NCBI GenBank assembly: GCA_003135495.1
Contig: PLBX01000125.1
Location: forward strand, 2,941 to 17,967
Source of the DNA: Acidobacteriaceae bacterium
GTDB lineage: Bacteria; Acidobacteriota; Terriglobia; Terriglobales; Acidobacteriaceae
Reading direction: 5' to 3'
DNA length: 15,027 nucleotides
Shown: positions 6,828-13,865 of the stretch, piece after piece
Layout of the letters: the number at the start of each line of letters is the position of its first letter
Position numbering within the stretch: position 1 is the first letter of the stretch
Program-made: the position numbers and the translations under genes
The notes under the pieces: model-generated
What the model was told of the DNA's origin: nothing
Databases searched by the model: none
The model's input: the letters and a program-made list of their open reading frames with translations, nothing else

Positions 6828-8063
6828 ATGCCATTGAATGGAAACAGTTCGGCGCGGCGTTGGGTGATCCCGGCGCTGGCGATCCTAGCGGCGGTAATTG
6901 TGCTGGCTGCTTTTATTTCCCGGCGCGACGACGGAGTGCGGGTACGAACGGCTGTTGCTGAAATGAGCGACATCCGCAGCGTCGTATCAACCAACGGAAA
7001 AATAGAGCCTGTGGTTAACTTTGAGGCGCACGCTCCGGTGGCGACCAGCGTGCAGCGAGTCCTGGTGCGGGAAGGCGAGCACGTAAAAAAAGGTCAATTG
7101 CTGGTGATGTTGGATGACGCCGATGCGCGCGCTCAAGCGGCTCGCGCCCAAGCGCAGTTAACCGGAGCCCAAGCCGACCTGAGCGCTTCGCAGAGGGGCG
7201 GCAATCAGGAAGAAGTTCTGAACGTCGAAGCACAAATGGTGAAGGCTCGAACCGACCGGGATTTGGCGAAGCGCAATCTGGACACACTTAAGAAGCTTGA
7301 GCAGCAGGGTGCGGCGTCAGCCGGCGAAGTGCTGGAAGCAGAAAACTCGCTCGCGCGGGCGGACGCCCAACTCAAGTTCCTGCAACAGAAGCAGACGAAA
7401 CGCTATTCCAGTTCAGAGTTGGATCGCGTCAAGGCGCAGAGAGCTGAAGCTCAGGCTACTTACGAAGCCGCGCAAGATGTACTTTCGAAATCGAATGTCC
7501 GCGCCCCTTTTGATGGCATCGTGTATTCGCTTCCCGTAAAACAAGGGGGGTTTGTTGCGGCTGGAGATTTGTTGTTGCAGCTGGCGGATTTGCGCCAGGT
7601 GCTGGTTCGCGCTTTCGTCGATGAACCGGATGTGGGCAGGCTGGCTCCGGGAGACCCGATTGAGATCACGTGGGACGCGGTTCCGGGACGGGTCTGGCAC
7701 GCGAAGCTGACTGCGGTGCCCTCCACCGTGAAGTTGCGCGGTTCTCGCAATGTCGGGGAGACGACGAGCATTGTTGATAACGCGGATCTGAAACTTCTGC
7801 CAAACGTCAATGTGGGCGTGACCATCGTGGCCTCGGAGCACCCTAAAGCGCTGGTAGTGCCGCGCGAGGCTATCCGGATGGACGATGCGAAGTCCTATGT
7901 TTTACAGGTTGTGGGCCGCACGCTTAAACGCCGTGAAGTGGAAACGTCGCTTTCGAATCTCACGCAAGTTGAGATCACTCGCGGACTTTCAGCAAAAGAT
8001 GTGGTCGCGACCAGTTCCTTGAGTGGCAAACCGATCGGCGACGGAACACAGGTTAAGTTTTAG
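6828..8063 (+). CDS. Periplasmic adaptor (membrane fusion) protein, HlyD/RND type
   Basis: A 411-residue membrane fusion protein that would bridge an inner-membrane pump and a TolC-type channel. It has one N-terminal membrane anchor (about residues 12-30) with an Arg-rich cytoplasmic start. The first lipoyl half follows (VLVREGEHVKKGQLLVML, about 64-81), then a long alpha-helical coiled-coil hairpin (about 85-220). The second lipoyl half is RAPFDGIVYSLPVKQGGFV (about 225-243). The beta-barrel and membrane-proximal domains continue to the C-terminus (ALVVPREAIR near 343). The ATG is placed by the N-terminal anchor; no ribosome binding site is seen. The stop codon directly abuts the ATG of the TPR gene, so the two are co-transcribed and probably coupled. 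Unusually, no RND, ABC or MFS pump gene lies in the unit. The substrate is unknown. Confidence 0.9.
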   Translation: MPLNGNSSARRWVIPALAILAAVIVLAAFISRRDDGVRVRTAVAEMSDIRSVVSTNGKIEPVVNFEAHAPVATSVQRVLVREGEHVKKGQLLVMLDDADARAQAARAQAQLTGAQADLSASQRGGNQEEVLNVEAQMVKARTDRDLAKRNLDTLKKLEQQGAASAGEVLEAENSLARADAQLKFLQQKQTKRYSSSELDRVKAQRAEAQATYEAAQDVLSKSNVRAPFDGIVYSLPVKQGGFVAAGDLLLQLADLRQVLVRAFVDEPDVGRLAPGDPIEITWDAVPGRVWHAKLTAVPSTVKLRGSRNVGETTSIVDNADLKLLPNVNVGVTIVASEHPKALVVPREAIRMDDAKSYVLQVVGRTLKRREVETSLSNLTQVEITRGLSAKDVVATSSLSGKPIGDGTQVKF

Positions 8064-9029
8064 ATGAGCAAGCTCCTCCTCAGAATTTTTGTGTCGTTGC
8101 TGATGGCCCTGTTTTCGTGGACTGCATTCGCAGCGGAATCCCCGGCAGAGACGCTAGCGGCAGGCCGCATCGATGATGCAATAACGGAACTGAATGGCCG
8201 CATCTCTTCCGCTCCGTCAGATGCAGAATTGTCTAACCTGCTGTGCCGCGCATATTATGCGCTTGATGATTGGGACCGAGCCGAACCTTACTGCCGGAAA
8301 GCGGTCTCACTCGATCCAGAGAATGGGCGATTCCATTTGTGGCTGGGGCGCGTCTATGGCGAAAAGGCGGACCGGGCAAACTTTTTAGCTGCTGCGAGTT
8401 TGGCTTTAAAGGTACGAGCGGAATTTGAACGCGCGGTGGAACTGAATCCGAAGGATCTCGATGCCCAGCTTGATCTTTCTGAGTTTTATATTGAAGCGCC
8501 GGCCGTGATGGGCGGCGGCGAGCAGAAGGCGCGGGCGCAAGCTCGCTCCATAGCGCAAATAAATCCCGCCCGCGAACATTGGGTTTACGCGCGGCTTGCC
8601 GAACAGAAGAAAGACGCGGCCACAGCCGAACGTGAGTATCACCAATACATCGACCTCAGCAACGGCGACGCGGAGGCATGGCTAAACGTTGCTCTCTTTT
8701 TGCGTCGTCAAACGCGCCTTGAGGAAATGGACCAAGCAGTGATTCACTTGAGTCAGGCGCCGCTCTCTAAAGTTGATGGCTTGGTTGAAGCCGCCGCTCT
8801 CCTATTTCGCACTGGTCGAAAATATCCTCTTGCGGTGGAATTCTTGCGTCGCTATTTCGCGGTGGGTCCGGTTGAAGCGGCTCCCGCGTTCAGGGCTCAC
8901 TATCTGCTGGGCGAGTTGCTGGAAAAGCAAGGCGATAAGCCGGGGGCAGCAGCCGAATATCATTCTTCGTTGCTGTTGGCGCGCAACTTTAGTGCGGCCC
9001 AGCAGGCATTGACCAGAGTTACGCATTAG
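8064..9029 (+). CDS. Secreted TPR-repeat protein of an efflux-type operon
   Basis: A 321-residue protein beginning with a Sec signal peptide (MSKLLLRIFVSLLMALFSW, probable cleavage after AFAA), so it should act in the periplasm. The rest is alpha-helical tetratricopeptide repeats. The clearest are around residues 55-88 (LCRAYYALDDWDRAEPYCRKA, trimmed here by one end), 110-135 (AEFERAVELNPKDLDAQLDL), 180-215 and 285-312 (AHYLLGELLEKQGDKPGAAA). TPR domains bind other proteins, so an assembly or scaffold role with the flanking adaptor and TolC-type channel is plausible, but that is inferred from position only. The ATG follows the adaptor stop with zero spacing. The last codons sit in a 13-base direct duplication (gttacgcatt at 9018-9027 and 9031-9040). 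I do not recognise a named family beyond the TPR fold. Confidence 0.85.
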   Translation: MSKLLLRIFVSLLMALFSWTAFAAESPAETLAAGRIDDAITELNGRISSAPSDAELSNLLCRAYYALDDWDRAEPYCRKAVSLDPENGRFHLWLGRVYGEKADRANFLAAASLALKVRAEFERAVELNPKDLDAQLDLSEFYIEAPAVMGGGEQKARAQARSIAQINPAREHWVYARLAEQKKDAATAEREYHQYIDLSNGDAEAWLNVALFLRRQTRLEEMDQAVIHLSQAPLSKVDGLVEAAALLFRTGRKYPLAVEFLRRYFAVGPVEAAPAFRAHYLLGELLEKQGDKPGAAAEYHSSLLLARNFSAAQQALTRVTH

Positions 9030-9059
9030 GGTTACGCATTGAAATTATTGAAATTGAAG

Positions 9060-9191
9060 ATGGTGGAGTTGTTCAATCGACTGGCGGCACTTCTGATAAC
9101 TTCACGGGCCACTGTCCGACTTACATCGGGCGCACTACTATTTCTGCGCGACAAATTTGAATTAAGCTGCGAACTGAAGGCCGTCAGATGA
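9060..9191 (+). CDS. Possible small ORF overlapping the TolC-family start (43 aa)
   Basis: An open frame in the gap between the TPR gene and the channel gene. It begins with ATG at 9060 after ttgaag and ends in TGA at 9189-9191, so its stop overlaps the channel gene's ATG as ATGA, a layout typical of translational coupling. The peptide (MVELFNRLAALLITSRATVR and 23 more residues) is basic and amphipathic, with no recognisable family and no clear membrane helix. The only support is position and overlap; it could equally be a chance open frame in a leader. Confidence 0.25.
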   Translation: MVELFNRLAALLITSRATVRLTSGALLFLRDKFELSCELKAVR

Positions 9192-10540
9192 ATCTGCCAT
9201 TGAGGCCCGGGTTTATGTCAAAGAATATTTTTGCGTACTTGGCAGTTTTGGCTTTGTTGACGGCCGCCCCCCTCGGTTATAGCGAGTCGCTGCCGTTAGA
9301 GCGGGCCATCCGCCTGTCGCTTTCGCACAGTACAGGTGCGGTGATCGCACACGCGGACGTGCAACGCGCCTTCGCCTCGTACCGCGAGGCACACGACAGC
9401 TACGTGCCGCAAATGGTCGTCGGTTCCGGTCTCGGCTGGACGTATGGTTATCCGCTCAGCATCGAAGGGTCCGCGCCCGCTCTGATAGATGCGGTTGCGC
9501 AAAGTATGGTCTTCAATCCGTCGCAACGGCAGTTGGTTAATGCGGCAAAGATGGATTGGATTGCTTCCACACTGCAAGACAAAGACCAGCGCGATGCAAT
9601 TATCCAGGATGTGGTCTTGACCTATGTTGAGCTAATCAAATGGGAGTCGCGACTCGACTGGTTAAAGCAGGAAGATACCGAAGCAAAGCAAATGGAACAG
9701 GCGGTCGCTGAACGCCTCCAGGCGGGCATCGATAGTGCGGTGGACTTGAATAAGGCGAAACTTACTGCGGCGCGCGTGCGTCTTCATCGCGCGGAGGCTG
9801 GTGGCTCGGCGGACGTGCTTCGCCGGCACCTTTCTACGCTGACGGGTTTGCCGGTATCGTCGATTCAGATCGAGGCGGAAACCATTCCAGCGCTGCCTCC
9901 GATGGCGGCGGAAGAAGATTTTTCCGCAAAGGCGGTGGCCGCTAGTCCCGCGATAAGATCTGCGGAAACCCACTCACTGGCGGAATCCATGCGGGCCAAG
10001 GGTGAGCATCGCGCTTTGTATCCATCCGTCGATTTTTCGGCGCAGTATGCTCGCTTTTCGACTTTCAACAATTACACCGAATATTTTCCACCTGGAACGT
10101 TTCAGCGGGACAATGCGACGATTGGATTTGCCTTTAAGGTTCCGTTATTCAATGCCAGCCAAAGAGCGCGAGCGGCGGCGGCGGATGCTGAAGCTCTGAA
10201 AGCGAAGAAGCAGGCAGAAGCAAGCCGCAACCAAGTCGCCGAGGAAACATTAAAGCTCCAGCGCGCTGCTGAACAACTGGAAGCCGCCCGCGACGTTGCG
10301 CAACTGGAATACGAGTTGGCACAGTCAGGCCTGCAGGCGGCAGAAACCAAAGTCGAATCAAGAACCGGCACGTTGCATGAATTGGCGGATGCCCGGGTAC
10401 AAGGGGCGGAGCGTTATCTGCAGTTTCAGGACGCTGAATTTGAATACCAGCGGGTCAGGCTAAGCCTGATGCGCGCGACCGGTGATTTGGAGAACTGGGC
10501 GCTACGCCGCTCCGCAGCCACGCCTCTTTCGAAACCCTAA
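9188..10540 (+). CDS. TolC-family outer membrane efflux protein
   Basis: A 450-residue outer-membrane channel subunit, which would form a trimeric barrel plus periplasmic tunnel docking with the adaptor encoded upstream. GAAGG (9176-9180), 7 bases before the ATG at 9188, supports this start, giving a signal peptide of about 32 residues ending near LGYSES. The two internal OEP repeats are visible. The first begins LPLERAIRLSLSHS and runs through long helices (AVAERLQAGIDSAVDLNKAK) to LSTLTGLP. The second begins AVAASPAIRSAETHSLAESM, followed by LYPSVDFSAQYARF, IGFAFKVPLFNASQRARAAA and the closing helix RVRLSLMRATGDLENWA. Length and order fit the family. It is the third gene of the adaptor-TPR-channel unit, and no hairpin-plus-T terminator follows it. 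Confidence 0.92.
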   Translation: MNLPLRPGFMSKNIFAYLAVLALLTAAPLGYSESLPLERAIRLSLSHSTGAVIAHADVQRAFASYREAHDSYVPQMVVGSGLGWTYGYPLSIEGSAPALIDAVAQSMVFNPSQRQLVNAAKMDWIASTLQDKDQRDAIIQDVVLTYVELIKWESRLDWLKQEDTEAKQMEQAVAERLQAGIDSAVDLNKAKLTAARVRLHRAEAGGSADVLRRHLSTLTGLPVSSIQIEAETIPALPPMAAEEDFSAKAVAASPAIRSAETHSLAESMRAKGEHRALYPSVDFSAQYARFSTFNNYTEYFPPGTFQRDNATIGFAFKVPLFNASQRARAAAADAEALKAKKQAEASRNQVAEETLKLQRAAEQLEAARDVAQLEYELAQSGLQAAETKVESRTGTLHELADARVQGAERYLQFQDAEFEYQRVRLSLMRATGDLENWALRRSAATPLSKP

Positions 10541-10738
10541 GCAATCCACCTCTCCTATCACTCTTCCGGCCACCTACTAATTCTCGCTCCTTAATGCCTG
10601 CAAACGACGTTCGGCAGAGGTTGCTTTGAGTCAGATGGCGCCGTAAGGCACACTTGCATAAAGGGTTCCACGAATTCTGCCTACCTTGCAGGCGTACCTG
10701 AATAGTAGCTCCTATAGCGGTTCTGCAACGCTTGGGAG

Positions 10739-10747
10739 TGCTAAAAT
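10739..10747 (+). promoter_or_regulatory. Extended -10 promoter of hpnJ
   Basis: TGcTAAAAT fits an extended -10 (TG, one base, TAAAAT at 10742-10747). No good -35 is found at 16-18 bases, which extended -10 promoters tolerate. Transcription would start near 10754, leaving about 6 bases before the ATG at 10761 and no Shine-Dalgarno sequence. The rest of the 220-bp gap after the TolC-type gene (10541-10738) holds nothing else I can support. Confidence 0.4.
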
Positions 10748-10760
10748 AGAGACTCACACT

Positions 10761-12233
10761 ATGCCATTAAAAACACTGTTTTTGAATCCGCCTTCTTTTG
10801 AAAATTTCGACGGGGGCGCTGGTTCGCGCTGGCCCGCAACGCGTGAAATCGAGTCGTACTGGTATCCGGTTTGGCTCGCCTACCCGACAGGAATGCTTGA
10901 AGGAGCGCGCCTGCTGGATGCGCCGCCTCACCACATCACGGCAGAAGAGACGATCCGCACCTGCAAGGATTACGAACTGCTCGTGCTGTTTACAAGCACT
11001 CCGGGATTTCCGGGTGATGTGCGCATTGCCGAGGCCATTAAAGATAGCAACCCTCACATCAAGATCGCGTTCGTGGGACCGCACGTCAGCGTGCAGCCCG
11101 AGAAGTCTTTGATGGATTGCCCGGTCATTGATGTGGTCTGCCGCAAGGAATTCGATTACTCCATCGTGGAGTACGCGCAGGGCAAGCCGATTGAAGACAT
11201 TCTCGGAATTTCGTATCGCAAGAATGGCAAGGTCGTGCATAACCCCGACCGGCCGACGATCGAGAATCTTGACGCGCTGCCGCACGTGACCGACGTTTAC
11301 CGGCGCGATCTCGATGTACGCCGCTATAGCGTGCCGTTCCTGCTTCATCCCTACGTGGCTCTCTACACGACGCGCGGATGCCCGGCGCAGTGCACTTTCT
11401 GCCTATGGCCCCAGACGTTGAGCGGACATCCATGGCGCAAGCGCTCTACCGATGACGTGGCGGCTGAAATGGCCAAGGCGAAAGAATACTGGCCGTATGT
11501 AAAAGAATTTTTCTTCGACGATGACACCTTCAATTTGCAGAAGGCGCGCACCGTCGAACTGTGCGGAAAGCTGAAGCCGCTGGGCTTGACCTGGTCCTGC
11601 ACATCGCGAGTCACCACCGATTACGAGACGCTTAAGGCAATGAAAGAAGCTGGATGCCGGCTGCTGATCGTGGGCTACGAGTCCGGCGACGCGCAGATCC
11701 TGAAAAATATTAAGAAGGGCGCTACGGTCGAACGCGCACGCCAGTTCACCAAGGATTGTCACAAACTTGGCCTGGTGGTGCACGGCGATTTTATTCTGGG
11801 CTTGCCCGGTGAAACTCGCGAGACCATCAAGAACACGATCAACTTCGCGAAGGAACTTGATGTCGAGACGATTCAAGTTTCAGTGGCGCATGCTTATCCC
11901 GGCACCGAGATGCACGAATACGCCATGAAGAATGGCTTCATGAAGAGCGACTCTAAAATGGTGGACGATGGCGGACACCAGATGGTGCAGATTCAGTATC
12001 CGGGCCTGCCCGCCGACGAGATTCTCGAATCGGTCCATCAATTTTACGACGCCTATTATTTCCGTCCCAAGGCGGCGTACCGCATTTTGAGGAAAGCGAT
12101 GTTCAACAACTCGGAGCGTAAGCGCTTGTACAAGGACGCCAAGGCCTTCCTTAAACTGCGCTCGCAGCGCCACAAGTGGGTCGAGCAGAATCGTAAGGAT
12201 GAGGCGCCGGCGCCCGAGCCAGCCAAAGCCTAA
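10761..12233 (+). CDS. hpnJ: Hopanoid-associated B12-binding radical SAM enzyme HpnJ
   Basis: HpnJ is required for the cyclitol ether head group of composite hopanoids; in Burkholderia it acts after the glycosyltransferase HpnI and the deacetylase HpnK. The ATG at 10761 gives 490 residues starting MPLKTLFLNPPSFENFDGG, the characteristic HpnJ N-terminus. The frame is open back to a TTG at 10686, but that extension has no family match. A cobalamin-binding-type Rossmann domain fills the first third (VGPHVSVQPE near residue 100). The radical SAM cluster motif is CPAQCTFC (C207, C211, C214). It is followed by EFFFDDDTFN and LLIVGYESG in the TIM-barrel half, then GDFILGLPGET, and a helical C-terminal region with a charged Pro/Ala-rich tail. 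No hpnI or hpnK lies next to it. The two small membrane transporter genes downstream are the nearest potential partners. Confidence 0.95.
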   Translation: MPLKTLFLNPPSFENFDGGAGSRWPATREIESYWYPVWLAYPTGMLEGARLLDAPPHHITAEETIRTCKDYELLVLFTSTPGFPGDVRIAEAIKDSNPHIKIAFVGPHVSVQPEKSLMDCPVIDVVCRKEFDYSIVEYAQGKPIEDILGISYRKNGKVVHNPDRPTIENLDALPHVTDVYRRDLDVRRYSVPFLLHPYVALYTTRGCPAQCTFCLWPQTLSGHPWRKRSTDDVAAEMAKAKEYWPYVKEFFFDDDTFNLQKARTVELCGKLKPLGLTWSCTSRVTTDYETLKAMKEAGCRLLIVGYESGDAQILKNIKKGATVERARQFTKDCHKLGLVVHGDFILGLPGETRETIKNTINFAKELDVETIQVSVAHAYPGTEMHEYAMKNGFMKSDSKMVDDGGHQMVQIQYPGLPADEILESVHQFYDAYYFRPKAAYRILRKAMFNNSERKRLYKDAKAFLKLRSQRHKWVEQNRKDEAPAPEPAKA

Positions 12234-12241
12234 AAGCTCAG

Positions 12242-12315
12242 TGGAGCAACGGGCATCTCGCCCGTCCATCCCAAGGGCGGCGAAAAGTTCAGCAGGGCGG
12301 GACGCCCGGGCTCCA
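12242..12315. repeat. Intergenic paired-hairpin palindromic repeat after hpnJ
   Basis: A 74-base element with 6-base inverted ends (tggagc 12242-12247, gctcca 12310-12315). It has a first hairpin acgggc-atctc-gcccgt (12249-12265), a 28-base spacer, and a second hairpin cggg-acg-cccg (12298-12308). Read on the minus strand, its right end (ggagc, then cgggcgtcccgccc) matches the right end of the uvrC insertion. It may also slow transcription between hpnJ and the downstream genes, but there is no T-tract for a classic terminator. Confidence 0.65.
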
Positions 12316-12362
12316 TTCACAGACTATTTGGCATCGCTCCAACACGCAGACTTGGATGGTAA

Positions 12363-12803
12363 GTGACATTTCGTAAATACCTCGTCCTCGCGGGAATCAC
12401 CATTTTCAGCACCGCAGGTGATTCCCTGTTGGCTCGCGGTATGAAAGACACCGGCGGCATTTCCCTACATCATCTTTCTGGACTTCTCCTCGTCATTCTT
12501 AATCCCTGGGTCGTCCTGGGAATCTTGTGCCTGCTGACATTCTTCTCCTGTTACATGTCCGCGCTCTCGTGGGCGGACCTGACATACGTGCTGCCAGCGA
12601 CGTCGCTTGGATACGTGCTCGTCGCCTTCATCGGGCGCATCGGATTCCATGAAGTGATTTCGCCCACGCGCTGGGTCGGCATCATGATGATCGCGGCGGG
12701 AGTTGGGTTTGCGGCCGCCGGACCTACGGTTACGCCTAGCCGTCATCAGTCCGTTTCTAAGGAACCTTCTCCGCAGGCGATTTCGCAGGAGATCTCTTCA
12801 TGA
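12363..12803 (+). CDS. Small four-helix DMT/SMR-type membrane protein, first of a pair
   Basis: A 146-residue inner-membrane protein of the drug/metabolite transporter superfamily, with half the size of a full EamA protein. Helices lie near residues 5-23, 38-63, 70-93 and 101-120, followed by a polar tail (about 121-146). Helix 1 has GDSLLARGMK: D20 and K28 occupy the spacing of Glu14 and Lys22 of EmrE, so Asp replaces the usual proton/substrate-binding Glu. Later segments (SALSWADLTYVLPATSLGYV, then HEVISPTRWVGIMMIAAGV) match the SMR/EamA repeat. The start is GTG at 12363 with only a weak ggat upstream. The stop overlaps the next ATG (ATGA, 12800-12803). Such gene pairs usually make asymmetric dimers (as ArnE/ArnF, EbrA/EbrB). 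The substrate is unknown; its place behind hpnJ makes a lipid or sugar-lipid flippase a reasonable guess. Confidence 0.82.
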   Translation: MTFRKYLVLAGITIFSTAGDSLLARGMKDTGGISLHHLSGLLLVILNPWVVLGILCLLTFFSCYMSALSWADLTYVLPATSLGYVLVAFIGRIGFHEVISPTRWVGIMMIAAGVGFAAAGPTVTPSRHQSVSKEPSPQAISQEISS

Positions 12804-13180
12804 GAGAGATTTACGCGTGGGCCGCGATCGCGCTCATCATTCTTGCTTCTACTACCGGCGACATTCTGCTTGCTTATTCCATGAAGAGGGTCGGCGACGT
12901 TGGAGAATTGTGGAAGCGGAGCGGCATGTTGGCCGTGATTGGACGAGCGTTGTCTACGCCAACGTTTGCTCTCGGCGTGATGGCGATGGGAGTCGCATTT
13001 TACAGCCTGCTCTTCGGCCTGTCATGGGGCAACTTGAGTTTGGTTGTGCCTGCTTCGGCCTCGCTCACGTTTGTGGCAAATGCCATAGCTGCACGCATTT
13101 TTCTGCATGAACGCGTCGGGCGCAGGCGCTGGATTGCCGCGCTGCTGGTCGCAGGCGGCGTGGTGCTGATGGCAGTCTGA
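12800..13180 (+). CDS. Small four-helix DMT/SMR-type membrane protein, second of a pair
   Basis: A 126-residue partner of the preceding protein, overlapping it by four bases (ATGA), so translation is likely coupled. Four helices are predicted near residues 5-25, 50-72, 77-98 and 106-126. Helix 1 contains TTGDILLAYSMK (D21, K29), the same Asp in place of the EmrE Glu14. LSWGNLSLVVPASASLTFV and HERVGRRRWIAALLVAGGV parallel the first protein, so the pair arose by duplication and diverged in loops and tail. It ends 20 bp from the convergent PilZ gene. A two-subunit flippase or small-molecule exporter is the family expectation. No substrate can be read from sequence, and dimerisation with its neighbour is inferred. 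Confidence 0.82.
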   Translation: MREIYAWAAIALIILASTTGDILLAYSMKRVGDVGELWKRSGMLAVIGRALSTPTFALGVMAMGVAFYSLLFGLSWGNLSLVVPASASLTFVANAIAARIFLHERVGRRRWIAALLVAGGVVLMAV

Positions 13181-13200
13181 GGTTGATCAACGAAGTTGTG

Positions 13201-13767
13201 CTAGCCAAATAGATCGACGGGAATGACTTTCGGCGCATCAGCAATTAGCTGCTTGGAGGCGGGCGCAGATTCCTCCTGCTCCGAAATTTCGGTCGACAGA
13301 GTCGTCGTCAGAAAAGGATAGCGCGCGGCAAACAATGCCGCATGAAGTTTCCCGGCTTCCACTTGCTTGCGAAATCTTTTCGCATCTATTTCTTGACGCG
13401 CAAGCATCAGGTTGTCGATGATGGCCCGCAACCTCGCCAGCTCGCTCACCAGTTCGCTGAGCAAATCCTTTCCCCCGGCACTTAACCGTACAAACTCGAT
13501 GCCGGCTCCGGAATCGTGCTCGCGAAGCGCCTTCACTATCCCCACCGCTCGGAATGATGCGGCATTGATCCGCACTACGACCTCAGCTCGCGTTCCAAAT
13601 TCGATCGGCACTTTGGTATCGAGGCAGCACCCGGCGAGGCTAAGATCGCGAATCTTCCCTGGCAAAAAGATGCCGTCCGATGGAAGCAAGCTGATTTTGG
13701 CTTGGCCATCGCAGTTGAATCGCGGAGTACTGCGACGTTCCTTTTCGTCCTTGGGGCGCTCAGGCAT
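13201..13767 (-). CDS. PilZ-domain protein, probable c-di-GMP receptor
   Basis: A 188-residue soluble protein with an N-terminal PilZ domain (about residues 8-110). Both c-di-GMP-binding motifs are intact: RxxxR as R12-S-T-P-R16, preceded by charged residues, and DxSxxG as D41-L-S-L-A-G46. The second half is helical (about 110-150, LVSELARLRAIIDNLMLARQ), then a less structured tail ending VIPVDLFG. No catalytic or transmembrane domain is fused, so it probably relays the second messenger to a partner protein; the partner and process are unknown. The ATG at 13767 is chosen because the PilZ motif begins soon after it. The longer open frame to 14040 overlaps the end of hpnE in another frame and encodes nothing recognisable. 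It lies 98 bp downstream of hpnE on the same strand and may be read with it. No strong Shine-Dalgarno sequence is visible. Confidence 0.88.
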   Translation of the reverse strand: MPERPKDEKERRSTPRFNCDGQAKISLLPSDGIFLPGKIRDLSLAGCCLDTKVPIEFGTRAEVVVRINAASFRAVGIVKALREHDSGAGIEFVRLSAGGKDLLSELVSELARLRAIIDNLMLARQEIDAKRFRKQVEAGKLHAALFAARYPFLTTTLSTEISEQEESAPASKQLIADAPKVIPVDLFG

Positions 13768-13865
13768 ATCTATACCATCGTATGCCGAGTGGAGAATCTT
13801 TAGAATGGCCACTAGGTAATACAGAATTGCGAACTGAAGTAATTGAAGCCACTGCGTCTCTCGCT

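Noticed and set aside
6628..6834. Upstream extension of queF to 6834
   Set aside because: The extra 69 residues are encoded mainly by the 12-bp repeats and have no QueF counterpart; short QueF proteins of about 150 residues start near the inner ATG.
9027..9191. Stop-codon readthrough from the TPR gene into the downstream in-frame 53 codons
   Set aside because: The shared frame appears to come from a 13-base duplication (gttacgcatt twice). With a single copy the gene would end at TGA in the same place and the downstream frame would shift, so functional readthrough is unlikely.
10686..10760. Upstream TTG start for hpnJ
   Set aside because: The HpnJ family begins with the KTLFLNPPSF segment, and the extended -10 box lies inside the proposed extension.
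10767..11348. Long minus-strand open frame opposite hpnJ (193 codons), and similar long frames opposite uvrC and the GT2 gene
   Set aside because: They are antisense shadows of strongly recognised genes, with no family features of their own and GC-driven openness.
12249..12308. Rho-independent terminator after hpnJ
   Set aside because: Both hairpins lack a following T-tract, and the sequence matches a repeat found inside uvrC, so a repeat element explains it better.
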